Positions 26,937-34,536 of a DNA stretch of 64,000 nucleotides are shown in pieces. This DNA is from NC2004 sp050874905 (GTDB lineage: Bacteria; Bacillota; Clostridia; Lachnospirales; Lachnospiraceae). Every line of letters begins with the position of its first letter. Within the stretch, counting starts at the first letter, position 1. Below the pieces are notes generated by a model that ran no database searches, had not been told where the DNA came from, and was given only the letters and a program-made list of their open reading frames with translations. Both the position numbers and the translations under genes were made by a program. The stretch is taken from assembly GCA_050874905.1 (NCBI GenBank), contig JBNMLP010000010.1, positions 1-64,000 on the forward strand. Direction: 5' to 3'.

Positions 26937-27827
26937 TTATGCATAAGTGTCCACACTTGTTCCATTTAACAGATCCTCCATCTGCTTTAATTTGGCATTG
27001 ATCTCATTGACCTTCTGCTCGGTCTCTGCCATAGCTGCATCAGTTTCATTGATCTGGTCATTGACTGTGTCATTATTCTCTTTTGCCTTTTCAATAAATT
27101 CCTCCTGCGCATTCTGCTTTTCTTCGCGCTTGGCAGCAATCTTCTCTTCCTTCTTTTCTTCCTCTTCCTGCTTTTTCTGCTCCTCTTCCCGAATCTGGTT
27201 GTCCTCGTCGATCTTGTCTTTGGCTGCAAGGAAACCATCGGACATCATCTCTTTGGCAGCATCCTCTTTCAGATCTGTGATCTGACGCTTGGCATCCTCT
27301 CCAATATGAACTTTTAAATGCTCCAGTTTTACAGTGGAAAGGATCATTGTCTGCTTGTTGATATTTTTAACCTCGTCTGCAATAGACATGCGGTTATCCT
27401 TGATCGTGCCATTTAAGGTCTGTGCCTGCTGCTGGTAATCACTGGTAAACGGCTGTTCTTTCAGTGCAGCAACCTGCTCCTTTTCTTCTTCCGTAAGAGG
27501 TTCTGCCGTGATCGGATCTGCCTCTGCTCTGGCTGCCTTTTCCAACAAAGCCGCATCTTCCTTGCTGATCCCGTATTCTTCCCGAAGTGCATCCTTTTTG
27601 GCATATGCGTCCTTGCAGATACTCCATGCACTGTCGATATTTTTTTTGCTGTTGGCAATGGAAGTGGCACAATCAGATGTGCGATCTGTAAATACAGATG
27701 ACATTTTCTGTGCGTTCCGTCTCACTTCAGCAATCAGGCTGTCCGTGCGGCGCGCAGTCTGCTCGCTTTTAGGCAGCTGCTCCGGGTGAAGTGCATTTGT
27801 TTTTGCTGCGTTGATCGTAAGATTCAT
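26937..27827 (-). CDS. Coiled-coil protein of unknown function
   Basis: A 296-residue soluble protein with long charged helices; residues about 205-260 are an almost pure Glu/Lys/Arg/Gln segment (KKQEEEEKKEEKIAAKREEK), and the C-terminus is a coiled coil (AETEQKVNEINAKLKQMEDLL). No signal peptide, no membrane segment and no recognised family. The start at 27827 has GGAGGAGG at five bases. It precedes the GH9 gene and is probably on the same transcript. The upstream region contains GCCGATAT, matching the -10 of clostridial/Bacillus sigma-D promoters, but without a good -35. Confidence 0.75.
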   Translation of the reverse strand: MNLTINAAKTNALHPEQLPKSEQTARRTDSLIAEVRRNAQKMSSVFTDRTSDCATSIANSKKNIDSAWSICKDAYAKKDALREEYGISKEDAALLEKAARAEADPITAEPLTEEEKEQVAALKEQPFTSDYQQQAQTLNGTIKDNRMSIADEVKNINKQTMILSTVKLEHLKVHIGEDAKRQITDLKEDAAKEMMSDGFLAAKDKIDEDNQIREEEQKKQEEEEKKEEKIAAKREEKQNAQEEFIEKAKENNDTVNDQINETDAAMAETEQKVNEINAKLKQMEDLLNGTSVDTYA

Positions 27828-27946
27828 AGCATCCTCCTCCATGAGTTATAAATTCCTGTGATATCCGTTCCGATTTTGCTTATATATGTATATCGGCAGA
27901 AACGCAGCATTTCGCAAGTAAACCGGCTCAAAAAATACACTAGAAT

Positions 27947-30322
27947 CTACTCACTCTGATATATGTCCATCCGTTTCTTCACACCATCAAGATAGGCTTC
28001 CAATGTAACCTTTCCCTTCAGGTAACCATCCAGATCTTTTTCTATGATCTCCCGCACCTGACGATCCGGATTGGATGGCGTATGAAAGCTTTCTACATAG
28101 GAGAGATAGGTATCGTACTCTTTCTGGCTTTCAAAAAAATAGTTATACGGCCGATCAACCTCAAGATTATAAAATATTGCTCCCCCCGTTCCTTCACTAT
28201 CTTTAATATCAATTCGGAGCGCTTCCCGGTTTACTGTGCAGCCCACTTCAAATATTCCTTTGATATACTGCTCTCCCGGCGCAAACAATTCTTTTACAAA
28301 ATCCTCTGCCAGCTTTTCTTCCTGTGTCTTAGAACTGATTGCAGTGATCCACTGTGCATCAAAAACGCCCTCATCTCCCAACGGATTTGCGCAATACTCA
28401 TATCCTTTATTCATTCTACAAGCTACAATCTGCAAATATCTTTCTCCATGATATAAGTTAGTTATGCCAAGCGAACGATGAGAAATATCTGCGATCTGTA
28501 GTTCATTTAACTGCAAAGCAGCCAGTTTATTCGGATCAGCCTCTTCTTCATGTCCTTCCTTAAAACTTTTCCACATATTTTCCGCCTGATTTTTTGTTGC
28601 CTGCTCACTTAACCGTTCATAGATTTCCTTTAATGGCTTTACAAATGAAGTTAATTCTTCCTCATTATAAGTTCCATCCTTTGTCACGATCCGGTTCGAA
28701 TAGTTTGGGTAGAAAATATTCATCATCTGTTCTGTGTTAAAGATATTTAAGGCATTCCCACGCACCGCCTTATCTTTTTGTATCACTTTTGCAAGATCAT
28801 CCAATGACCTGCTTTGCTCTACCTTCTCCTTTTTCCCAACGATCACCGAAGGTACAAAACGAGCCGGAATAGCATACATATGCTTTCCTTCCTTATAAGA
28901 ATCCGTGATGTTTGTAAACAATGACTGTTCCTTTTGGATTGTTTCATAAAGACCACTGATATCTTTTAACAGTCCGTTTTCCTCATACTTCTTCTGATCC
29001 AGACCATCTAAGATCAGTACATCCGGTCCGGCTCCGGATAACAGCTTGGTATTTAATGCCTGTGCCGCCTCTTCCACCGTCTGATTACTATCATCCTCAA
29101 TTCCAATCATCAGTTCCACATCTACATTTTTATGATTTACCTGATAGATCTTGATCGCTTCTTTTAAGGTCTCATCCGGATACAGGGAGTAAACAGTCAG
29201 GGTTCCTTTCAGCTTATTGTTCTTCTTTGCTTTATACGGGGTTTTATAGTTTCCAAAAAGGTTATAGCTTCCATCTTTATATACGACTCCGGTCGGATGA
29301 TCCGGATCACCGGATACACTGACCTTTTCTTCCTTTTTCGCAACCTCTTCGGGTGCATCCTTTTTAAGCGTATAGGCATATGTCGTTACAGCATCGTCCT
29401 TCCCTAACAACACACGGATATGACATTTGTCTTTGACCCAATAACCTAACACTTCGGAATCTGCAGAAGAAAATTCATTGTGTGTTCCTTTCAGCAAAGA
29501 GATGATCAGATCATTGCCGAACGGATGCTCATAGATACCGGAAGCCATCATAAAGTAAAGGTTTTCTTCGTCATCTGTTGCAAGCAGATGCTGGCTCCCC
29601 CTTACGGTGCTTTGTGCTTCCTGACTCAGCTTCGTAAGTTCCTTTTTAAACTTGGATGCAACGGCAGTATCTTTCCCATGCTCTACTCCGGTAGCCCGGT
29701 CATAAGCAGTCAGACCGTCCTTACTTAATACGATGATATCGGACTTGACATTTATAAAATCCAGAATCCCCTTCTGGGAAATACTGCTCGTCTGCTCCCC
29801 ACTGGTATCATAACTTTCCAGTGTATTGACCCGGTTGACATAAATCTCTGTAGCTCCGTTCAGATAACGAACCCCTCTTACGGCACTGTCTCCTTTTAAT
29901 GCAAACTGGCACACCTCTCCTTTTTTTGTACAGACGATCTGCGAAGCATCTTCTCTGTTTTCCTTCTGATAACAAAGTAGAATCTCTCCTGTACTTGTAA
30001 TACTTCCTTGCATAACAAACGCATCTTTTGAAAGCGAATCATTGATCAGATCTGTATTCTCCGAGGATGCTCCACTCCAAGTCGTACCATTGTCAGAACT
30101 GCAATAAAGGCCGATTTTCCCCTCATCCGTAAGATATAACACACTCAGATTCCCAGCCTCGTCATAACAGGTATCCAACACCATGCTTCGGTCATCCAGC
30201 GAACCCAATACGGTTTCGATCAAAGCCTGCTTCGGTTTTGTTTCCTTTTTCCCTAGGCTGCATCCTGTCAAACAGGAGAAGATCAGACATGCTGTCAATA
30301 TAAGAATTAGTAGTCGTTTCAT
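27947..30322 (-). CDS. Large lipoprotein with solute-binding-protein-like C-terminal domain (intact copy)
   Basis: A 791-residue lipoprotein, lipobox LTGC (Cys near 21). Residues about 35-330 are repetitive beta segments with SSDNGTTWSGA, of the kind seen in BNR/beta-propeller-like folds. From about 370 the sequence looks like a family 1 extracellular solute-binding protein (GTLTVYSLYPDETLKEAIKIYQ, LNTKLLSGAGPDVLILDGL, DFVKELFAPGEQ, TVNREAL). No permease is nearby, so transport is unlikely to be its role; a surface receptor or sensor is possible. A decayed paralogue lies at 31630-33185 and a fragment at 33312-33720. It follows the small Cys peptide gene after a strong hairpin. Confidence 0.85.
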   Translation of the reverse strand: MKRLLILILTACLIFSCLTGCSLGKKETKPKQALIETVLGSLDDRSMVLDTCYDEAGNLSVLYLTDEGKIGLYCSSDNGTTWSGASSENTDLINDSLSKDAFVMQGSITSTGEILLCYQKENREDASQIVCTKKGEVCQFALKGDSAVRGVRYLNGATEIYVNRVNTLESYDTSGEQTSSISQKGILDFINVKSDIIVLSKDGLTAYDRATGVEHGKDTAVASKFKKELTKLSQEAQSTVRGSQHLLATDDEENLYFMMASGIYEHPFGNDLIISLLKGTHNEFSSADSEVLGYWVKDKCHIRVLLGKDDAVTTYAYTLKKDAPEEVAKKEEKVSVSGDPDHPTGVVYKDGSYNLFGNYKTPYKAKKNNKLKGTLTVYSLYPDETLKEAIKIYQVNHKNVDVELMIGIEDDSNQTVEEAAQALNTKLLSGAGPDVLILDGLDQKKYEENGLLKDISGLYETIQKEQSLFTNITDSYKEGKHMYAIPARFVPSVIVGKKEKVEQSRSLDDLAKVIQKDKAVRGNALNIFNTEQMMNIFYPNYSNRIVTKDGTYNEEELTSFVKPLKEIYERLSEQATKNQAENMWKSFKEGHEEEADPNKLAALQLNELQIADISHRSLGITNLYHGERYLQIVACRMNKGYEYCANPLGDEGVFDAQWITAISSKTQEEKLAEDFVKELFAPGEQYIKGIFEVGCTVNREALRIDIKDSEGTGGAIFYNLEVDRPYNYFFESQKEYDTYLSYVESFHTPSNPDRQVREIIEKDLDGYLKGKVTLEAYLDGVKKRMDIYQSE

Positions 30323-30348
30323 GCTACGCACCTTTCTTTGCTAAAATT

Positions 30349-30384
30349 GATTTTATGCGAAGGCAACCTGCCCTCGCATAAAAT
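30349..30384 (-). other. Strong hairpin between peptide gene and lipoprotein gene
   Basis: ATTTTATGCGA ... TCGCATAAAAT with an inner GGCA/TGCC pair forms a stem of about 15 bp with a three-base loop. There is no T-run directly after it on the minus strand (CAATTTT). It sits between the stop of the 57-residue peptide gene and the ribosome binding site of the lipoprotein gene. That is where partial terminators or RNA-stabilising hairpins set a higher level of the first gene product; this role is inferred. Confidence 0.75.
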
Positions 30385-30395
30385 CTCAGTAATAA

Positions 30396-30569
30396 TCAAT
30401 GTGCCTGATGTACATAATGATACTGTCCATCCTGACCTCTTATTCCACAATAACAATTGCCTACTAAAGATCCTTTAGAATAAGTACCCTTTATTTCACA
30501 ACGACAAGCTGCACTGTTTACAGTTACTAAATCATCCGCATTTCTTCCAATTGGATTTACTACTTTCAT
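30396..30569 (-). CDS. Small Cys-containing peptide, candidate RiPP precursor or signal peptide
   Basis: A 57-residue peptide beginning MKVVNPIGRNADDL. It has four cysteines in two CxC pairs, Cys22/24 (CRC) and Cys39/41 (CYC), and a C-terminal His/Tyr-rich tail (YHYVHQAH). There is no signal sequence. The ATG is eight bases after AAAGGAGG; a GTG 11 codons earlier is poorly spaced. Its leader-like N-terminus and Cys-bearing core, next to an M16 peptidase, resemble clostridial Cys-rich ribosomal peptides such as those paired with the CcpM radical-SAM maturase. No radical-SAM enzyme or dedicated exporter is visible nearby, so this class is a hypothesis. Confidence 0.65.
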   Translation of the reverse strand: MKVVNPIGRNADDLVTVNSAACRCEIKGTYSKGSLVGNCYCGIRGQDGQYHYVHQAH

Positions 30570-30614
30570 TGCCACTTCCTCCTTTCTCGCAATCAAAATC
30601 ACTTTCTCCTTTGC

Positions 30615-30650
30615 GTTATTTATAATAGATAGATTTTCTGATGATCAAAA
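30615..30650 (-). promoter_or_regulatory. Promoter of the peptide/lipoprotein unit
   Basis: TTGATC, about 17-18 bases, then TTATAA/TATAAA on the minus strand. The sequence from here through the leader is closely matched by the region at 33240-33300, in front of the decayed paralogue, showing that the promoter was duplicated with the genes. Confidence 0.55.
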
Positions 30651-30659
30651 AAACTATTA

Positions 30660-31616
30660 TTATACTATTTTTAAATTTTCTATATAATCCTTGAACCGAA
30701 AATACCACATCTTATCATCTCCCTCTTTTAAGACCTCCTTTACCTGTTTCATCTGGAAAGGTATTTGCTTCCTGCTCATACAATCAATTGCTATTTGCTT
30801 CAGATTATCCCTGTCAAATTCAGTGCATTGCTGATAAATATTACAGACCTGAATAAATCCCTCTTTGAAACTCTCTTCCTCACATAGCTGCGGTCTTATC
30901 CACTGTTCTGTGTGCTCCACTACCCGTTCTATAACATACTCCCCTTGTATTTTATGTAATTGGCACCCAAAATCCTGATTGGTTTTTTCACATTTTTGCA
31001 TTTGAAGATACAACAAATCTTCGCATATATACTGATATATAGGAGCCTTTTCACACGAATAGCCCTTCCAATCCGGATTGGATATATTTTTATATGGTAA
31101 CTTTTCATCCTCACCGACCAGTATGACCTGCTTATCCGCTTTCATATAATACTCCTGCATAAATTGTTCTATATCCTCTTTTGTCAGATTTCTCACCACT
31201 TCTCCCGTTCCCAATGGTATGTATTTTTCATATTGCTCTCCATACCATTTTTTCATCCATAAAAACCGATCTTTCTCCTGCTCAATTTCCGTTAAGACCT
31301 CCTTTTTGCATTTCTCCAGCGTTTGATGAGAAAGGCTTGTTCCATCCATAATTCGATATAACATTGACATTATCTTTTCTTTTCCGATACTTTCACCATC
31401 AAATAATATTTCATACACCATATAACGATTCGTTGTGTGTGCCATCACATAATAATCGGACTCTTCCACTCTGTCAAAGCTCACCAGCATATGCTCCGTA
31501 ACATGTGCAAGACCCTTTTTCTCTCCTTCCACATCCGCCCCCAGATCTACATATAAAAATGCCACAAAATGGCAATCGTTAAAAAATGAATTTACTTGTA
31601 TCTTACTCTCACACAT
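30660..31616 (-). CDS. M16-family (insulinase-like) zinc peptidase, single domain set
   Basis: A 318-residue protein with the inverted zinc motif HVTEH (within GLAHVTEHM) and the later EVLTEIEQE glutamate region characteristic of M16 peptidases; the ligand spacing looks slightly short. At this length it is about a half-size M16 protein, which normally needs a partner half. There is no signal peptide, so it would be cytoplasmic. M16 enzymes recur in peptide-natural-product loci (PqqF, AlbE/AlbF), where they trim leaders. It starts 13 bases after the frameshifted lipoprotein copy and ends about 90 bases before the peptide gene. The GTG at 31637 overlaps that upstream gene; the ATG at 31616 was preferred. 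Confidence 0.8.
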   Translation of the reverse strand: MCESKIQVNSFFNDCHFVAFLYVDLGADVEGEKKGLAHVTEHMLVSFDRVEESDYYVMAHTTNRYMVYEILFDGESIGKEKIMSMLYRIMDGTSLSHQTLEKCKKEVLTEIEQEKDRFLWMKKWYGEQYEKYIPLGTGEVVRNLTKEDIEQFMQEYYMKADKQVILVGEDEKLPYKNISNPDWKGYSCEKAPIYQYICEDLLYLQMQKCEKTNQDFGCQLHKIQGEYVIERVVEHTEQWIRPQLCEEESFKEGFIQVCNIYQQCTEFDRDNLKQIAIDCMSRKQIPFQMKQVKEVLKEGDDKMWYFRFKDYIENLKIV

Positions 31617-31629
31617 AATTTTTCTCTTC

Positions 31630-33185
31630 CTATTCACTCTGGTACAGTTTTATCTTTTTCCTTACCTTTTTTTCATAGGATGCTAACGATACATCGTCAT
31701 TCATATAAGCATCCAGATCTTCCAAAAAGATCTCTTCCAGCGATCCCTCAGAATTAGCTGCGTGGGAAAATCCGGAAAGATAATCCAGAAGATGGTCATA
31801 TTCCTGCTGACTTTCGATATTCAAATTTTGTATGTTCTCCTTGAACTCTCCTGCATCATATGTCAACACCCCATGGATCTTACTAAGAATAATACGCAAT
31901 GCTTCCCGGTTTACCGGCATGCCACCGCTCTGCTCTGTCATTCCATAGATAAACTGCTCATCGGGGGCAAATAGTTCTTTCACAAAGTCTGTTGCTAACT
32001 GCTTGTCCGCAGACTGGTTTATTGCAGCCACACCGCAGGGCTCAAATACTCCTTCCTGTCCGAATGGTACGGCTTCATATGTCATATCCACTCCACTGTG
32101 ACAAGCCATAACCGGATCATAAAATGAATCGTTATGATAAAGCATTGCCATCCCTATCGTACGTCCTGTTTTATCCGGGATCGTAAGTCCTCTTAAATTA
32201 ACGAAACTCTCCTTTTCTGCATTTGCCTTAATCTTTTCTTTCTCCTTTTTCATTTCTTCCCATAGCTTCTGTGCATGATTTTTCGCTGTTTGTACCCGCA
32301 GACTCTGATATATTTTTTTAGACTGTTCCATAAAATCAGTAAATATCTTTTCCTGCCAGACACCATCTTCCGACAAAAATTGATTTTCATACTTTTTTTC
32401 TCCACGTCATACCGGTAGATAACATCTTCTAAGAAAAGATAAACATTCTCCTTATCATCCTCTGTAAAAAGATGCGTGTTACTATCCGAAACAGAAGATA
32501 ATACCTCCCATAACTGGTTCAGTCTACTCCTCCAGTTCGTATCCTGAAGAGACTCCTCCAGTTTTTCTGTACTCGTATGATCATATACAGAAAGTCCTTC
32601 TTTTCCCAGAATAAAAAGATCTGCTTTATACAACGTAAAATCAATGATCCCTTTCTGCTGATAAGAAGCAAGCTTCTTTCCTTTGCTGTCATAACAATCC
32701 AGACGATTTCCGCAATTAATATAGAGTTCACTTCCTCCATTCAAAAGCTTTCCCCCATATACTGCTTCTCCCTCTTTCAAAGAAAATGAAATCACATTTC
32801 CTTCTTTACAGGAATACACCTTATAGTTATCATTCTCACGGCAACAAAGCATTACTGCTCCCTTACTGTTCATACTTCCATACATTATAACTGCATCCTT
32901 GCTGCGCTTCTGATTTATTTTTGCAATATCACTGGTCTCACTGATCTGCCACGTTGTGTCCCCGTCCGTACTGACATATAACACCGCACAACCTTCCTTG
33001 TTTACAGCCAAAATGATATGATCTCCATTGGCATTGATCCCTGTATCAAGTACCTTTGTAATCCCACTTAGGGAAGCAACTCTGGTTTCTACCAATGACT
33101 GCTCTTTTTTCTTTTCTGTCTTTGCACATCCGGTCTGACTAAACATAAGTAATACAATCAGAATTATTCCTATAATTCGCTTCAT
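31630..33185 (-). pseudogene. Decayed paralogue of the large lipoprotein (internal deletion plus frameshift)
   Basis: The N-terminal part (33185 to about 32400; lipobox QTGC, SGITKVLDTG, STDGDTTWQIS) matches residues 1-270 of the intact lipoprotein. The C-terminal part (about 32390 to 31630; VWQEKIFTDF, DFVKELFAPDEQF, PVNREALRI, ending KLYQSE) matches its last 250 residues. About 270 middle residues, including most of the binding lobe, are missing. The two parts are in different frames and meet at a run of seven A (32393-32399, written T on the plus strand); eight would join them. So either a broken gene, a slippage switch or a sequencing error. A well-spaced ATG at 33221 lies at the place of the peptide gene in the intact copy. 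Confidence 0.8.
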
Positions 33186-33239
33186 TTGATCACCTGGTGT
33201 ACTTGATTCATCAACTCTCATTAGCACTTCCTCCTTTCC

Positions 33240-33315
33240 CGCATAAGAATTACTTTCTCCTTTGCGTTATTTATAATAGACAGATTTTCTGACAAGCAAA
33301 AAATCTGTCTATTAT
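33240..33315. repeat. Duplicated promoter region with perfect 16-bp inverted repeat
   Basis: 33273-33288 (ATAATAGACAGATTTT) is exactly complementary to 33300-33315. The region reading toward 33240 is nearly the same as the promoter and leader of the small peptide gene (30603-30660), including GCAAAGGAGAAAGT. In the intact copy the inverted repeat is only partly conserved. It may be an operator or mark a recombination junction, since the gene fragment 33312-33720 ends exactly here. Confidence 0.65.
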
Positions 33316-33720
33316 ACAACAATTTTCTCGTATTTTTCTACATCCAGTCCGTCTAAGAACAACACATCCGGGGAGGCTCCTGACATCAGGCTCGTATTCA
33401 GTGCTGCAACCGCATCTTTGATGGAAGTTCCCTTTCCTTCTTCCATTCCGATCTGTCTTTCCACCGTTATATTCGGATGGTATTTCTGGTAAATATTTAT
33501 CATGTCATCGATATGGGAATCCTCTTTTAAGCTGTATACCACCAGTGTTCCTTTTGCTTTTTCCTCTGTCCGGGGCTGCTCTTTTGTCTCATAATCCTTG
33601 AGATACCATGTCCAGTTGCCGTCTTCATCTACCGTTGAGCCTTCTGCCTGTTCGGTTGTTGTCTGCGACGTTTCCCTTCTATTTTTTCTTATGAAAATTG
33701 TAGCAAAAAGAGGGGCACGG
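33312..33720 (-). pseudogene. Fragment of a third lipoprotein copy (solute-binding N-lobe)
   Basis: An open frame without a plausible start codon. It encodes a stretch matching about residues 345-450 of the intact lipoprotein (KGTLVVYSLKEDSH, IYQKYHPNITVERQIGMEE, LNTSLMSGASPDVLFLDGL, VEKYE). Upstream in the same frame are DEDGNWTWYLKDYETKEQ and a basic segment near FIRKNRR, then a stop. Both ends of the protein are missing, and the 3' end coincides with an inverted repeat. It belongs to the missing middle part of the family, but its position and orientation do not let it complete the 31630-33185 copy. Confidence 0.7.
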
Positions 33721-33735
33721 CGTCCTCAAAATAAA

Positions 33736-33776
33736 CTCTAATTTTCCTGTTATCTCGAATTAGTCTCTAATTTTCC
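33736..33776 (+). promoter_or_regulatory. Direct repeats upstream of the response-regulator gene
   Basis: CTCTAATTTTCC occurs twice, at 33736-33747 and 33765-33776, 29 bp apart, about 60-100 bases before the start of the response-regulator gene and between the two divergent units. The spacing is close to three helical turns. A binding site for the OmpR-type regulator itself is possible. Confidence 0.4.
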
Positions 33777-33835
33777 CGTATATTCTGGATAAAAAGAAAG
33801 AAATGTATTACACTGTTGCAAAAGGAGAAAAATGC

Positions 33836-34513
33836 ATGAATTTACTACTGATTGAAGATGACCAGCGGCTTTGCGAAATGCTGCTCGTTTTATTTAAAAA
33901 AGAACAGATCACACTGGATTACTGTGATACGATCGCCAAAGGCAGACTGCTTCTGAAAAAGAATCATTATGACCTCTTACTCTTAGACCGCATGCTGCCG
34001 GACGGGGACGGAGTTTCCCTGATCACCTCACTGCGCAAGGAGCATGATCCCATCCCGGTTCTGATCCTGACTGCACTGGGTGATACCGATGATAAGGTGG
34101 ATGGCATCGAGCAGGGTGCCGATGACTACATGGTGAAACCATTTGAATTTAAAGAATTATATGCCCGCGTGAAAATGCTGACCAGACGGATCACGCCTGC
34201 AAAAGCAGCACCGCTTTATCACTACGCAGACGTAACCTATGACGACAAGACGCACACGATCACCTGCAACGGAGCACAGACCATCCTTTCCAAAAAGGAA
34301 GCCGCCCTGTTTTTAGAACTGATCCGCCAGCCGGAAGTCCCGATCCGCAGGGAAGATCTGATGGAAACGATCTGGGGAGAAGCATTGGCGATCGAAAATG
34401 GAAATCTGGACAACCAGATCTATTTTGTTAGAAAACAGCTTGCTCTGGTCAAAAGCTGTATTAAGATCAAAGTTTCCCGCGGAGTGGGCTATTACATGAA
34501 AGCAGAAAGATAA
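33836..34513 (+). CDS. OmpR/PhoB-family response regulator
   Basis: A 225-residue regulator: receiver domain (1-115) with acidic pocket EDD (near 7), phospho-acceptor aspartate in LLLLDRMLPDGDG (near 51), and the conserved lysine in DDYMVKPFEF. A winged-helix DNA-binding domain follows (about 125-225, ending IKVSRGVGYYMK). The ATG at 33836 follows AAGGAGA; an in-frame ATG 11 codons earlier was not used. It is 23 bases before its sensor kinase and divergent from the lipoprotein/peptide region, so those genes are the natural target candidates. Confidence 0.93.
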   Translation: MNLLLIEDDQRLCEMLLVLFKKEQITLDYCDTIAKGRLLLKKNHYDLLLLDRMLPDGDGVSLITSLRKEHDPIPVLILTALGDTDDKVDGIEQGADDYMVKPFEFKELYARVKMLTRRITPAKAAPLYHYADVTYDDKTHTITCNGAQTILSKKEAALFLELIRQPEVPIRREDLMETIWGEALAIENGNLDNQIYFVRKQLALVKSCIKIKVSRGVGYYMKAER

Positions 34514-34536
34514 TAAAAGACAGGGAGGACTGTGAC

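Noticed and set aside
30396..31616. Complete sactipeptide or CcpM-type biosynthetic cluster
   Set aside because: No radical-SAM motif (CxxxCxxC) was seen in any gene of the region; only precursor-like and peptidase genes are present.
33221..33227. Longer start of the decayed lipoprotein as a remnant peptide gene
   Set aside because: Only 12 codons precede the lipoprotein ATG and they do not resemble the intact peptide, so it was not called as a gene.
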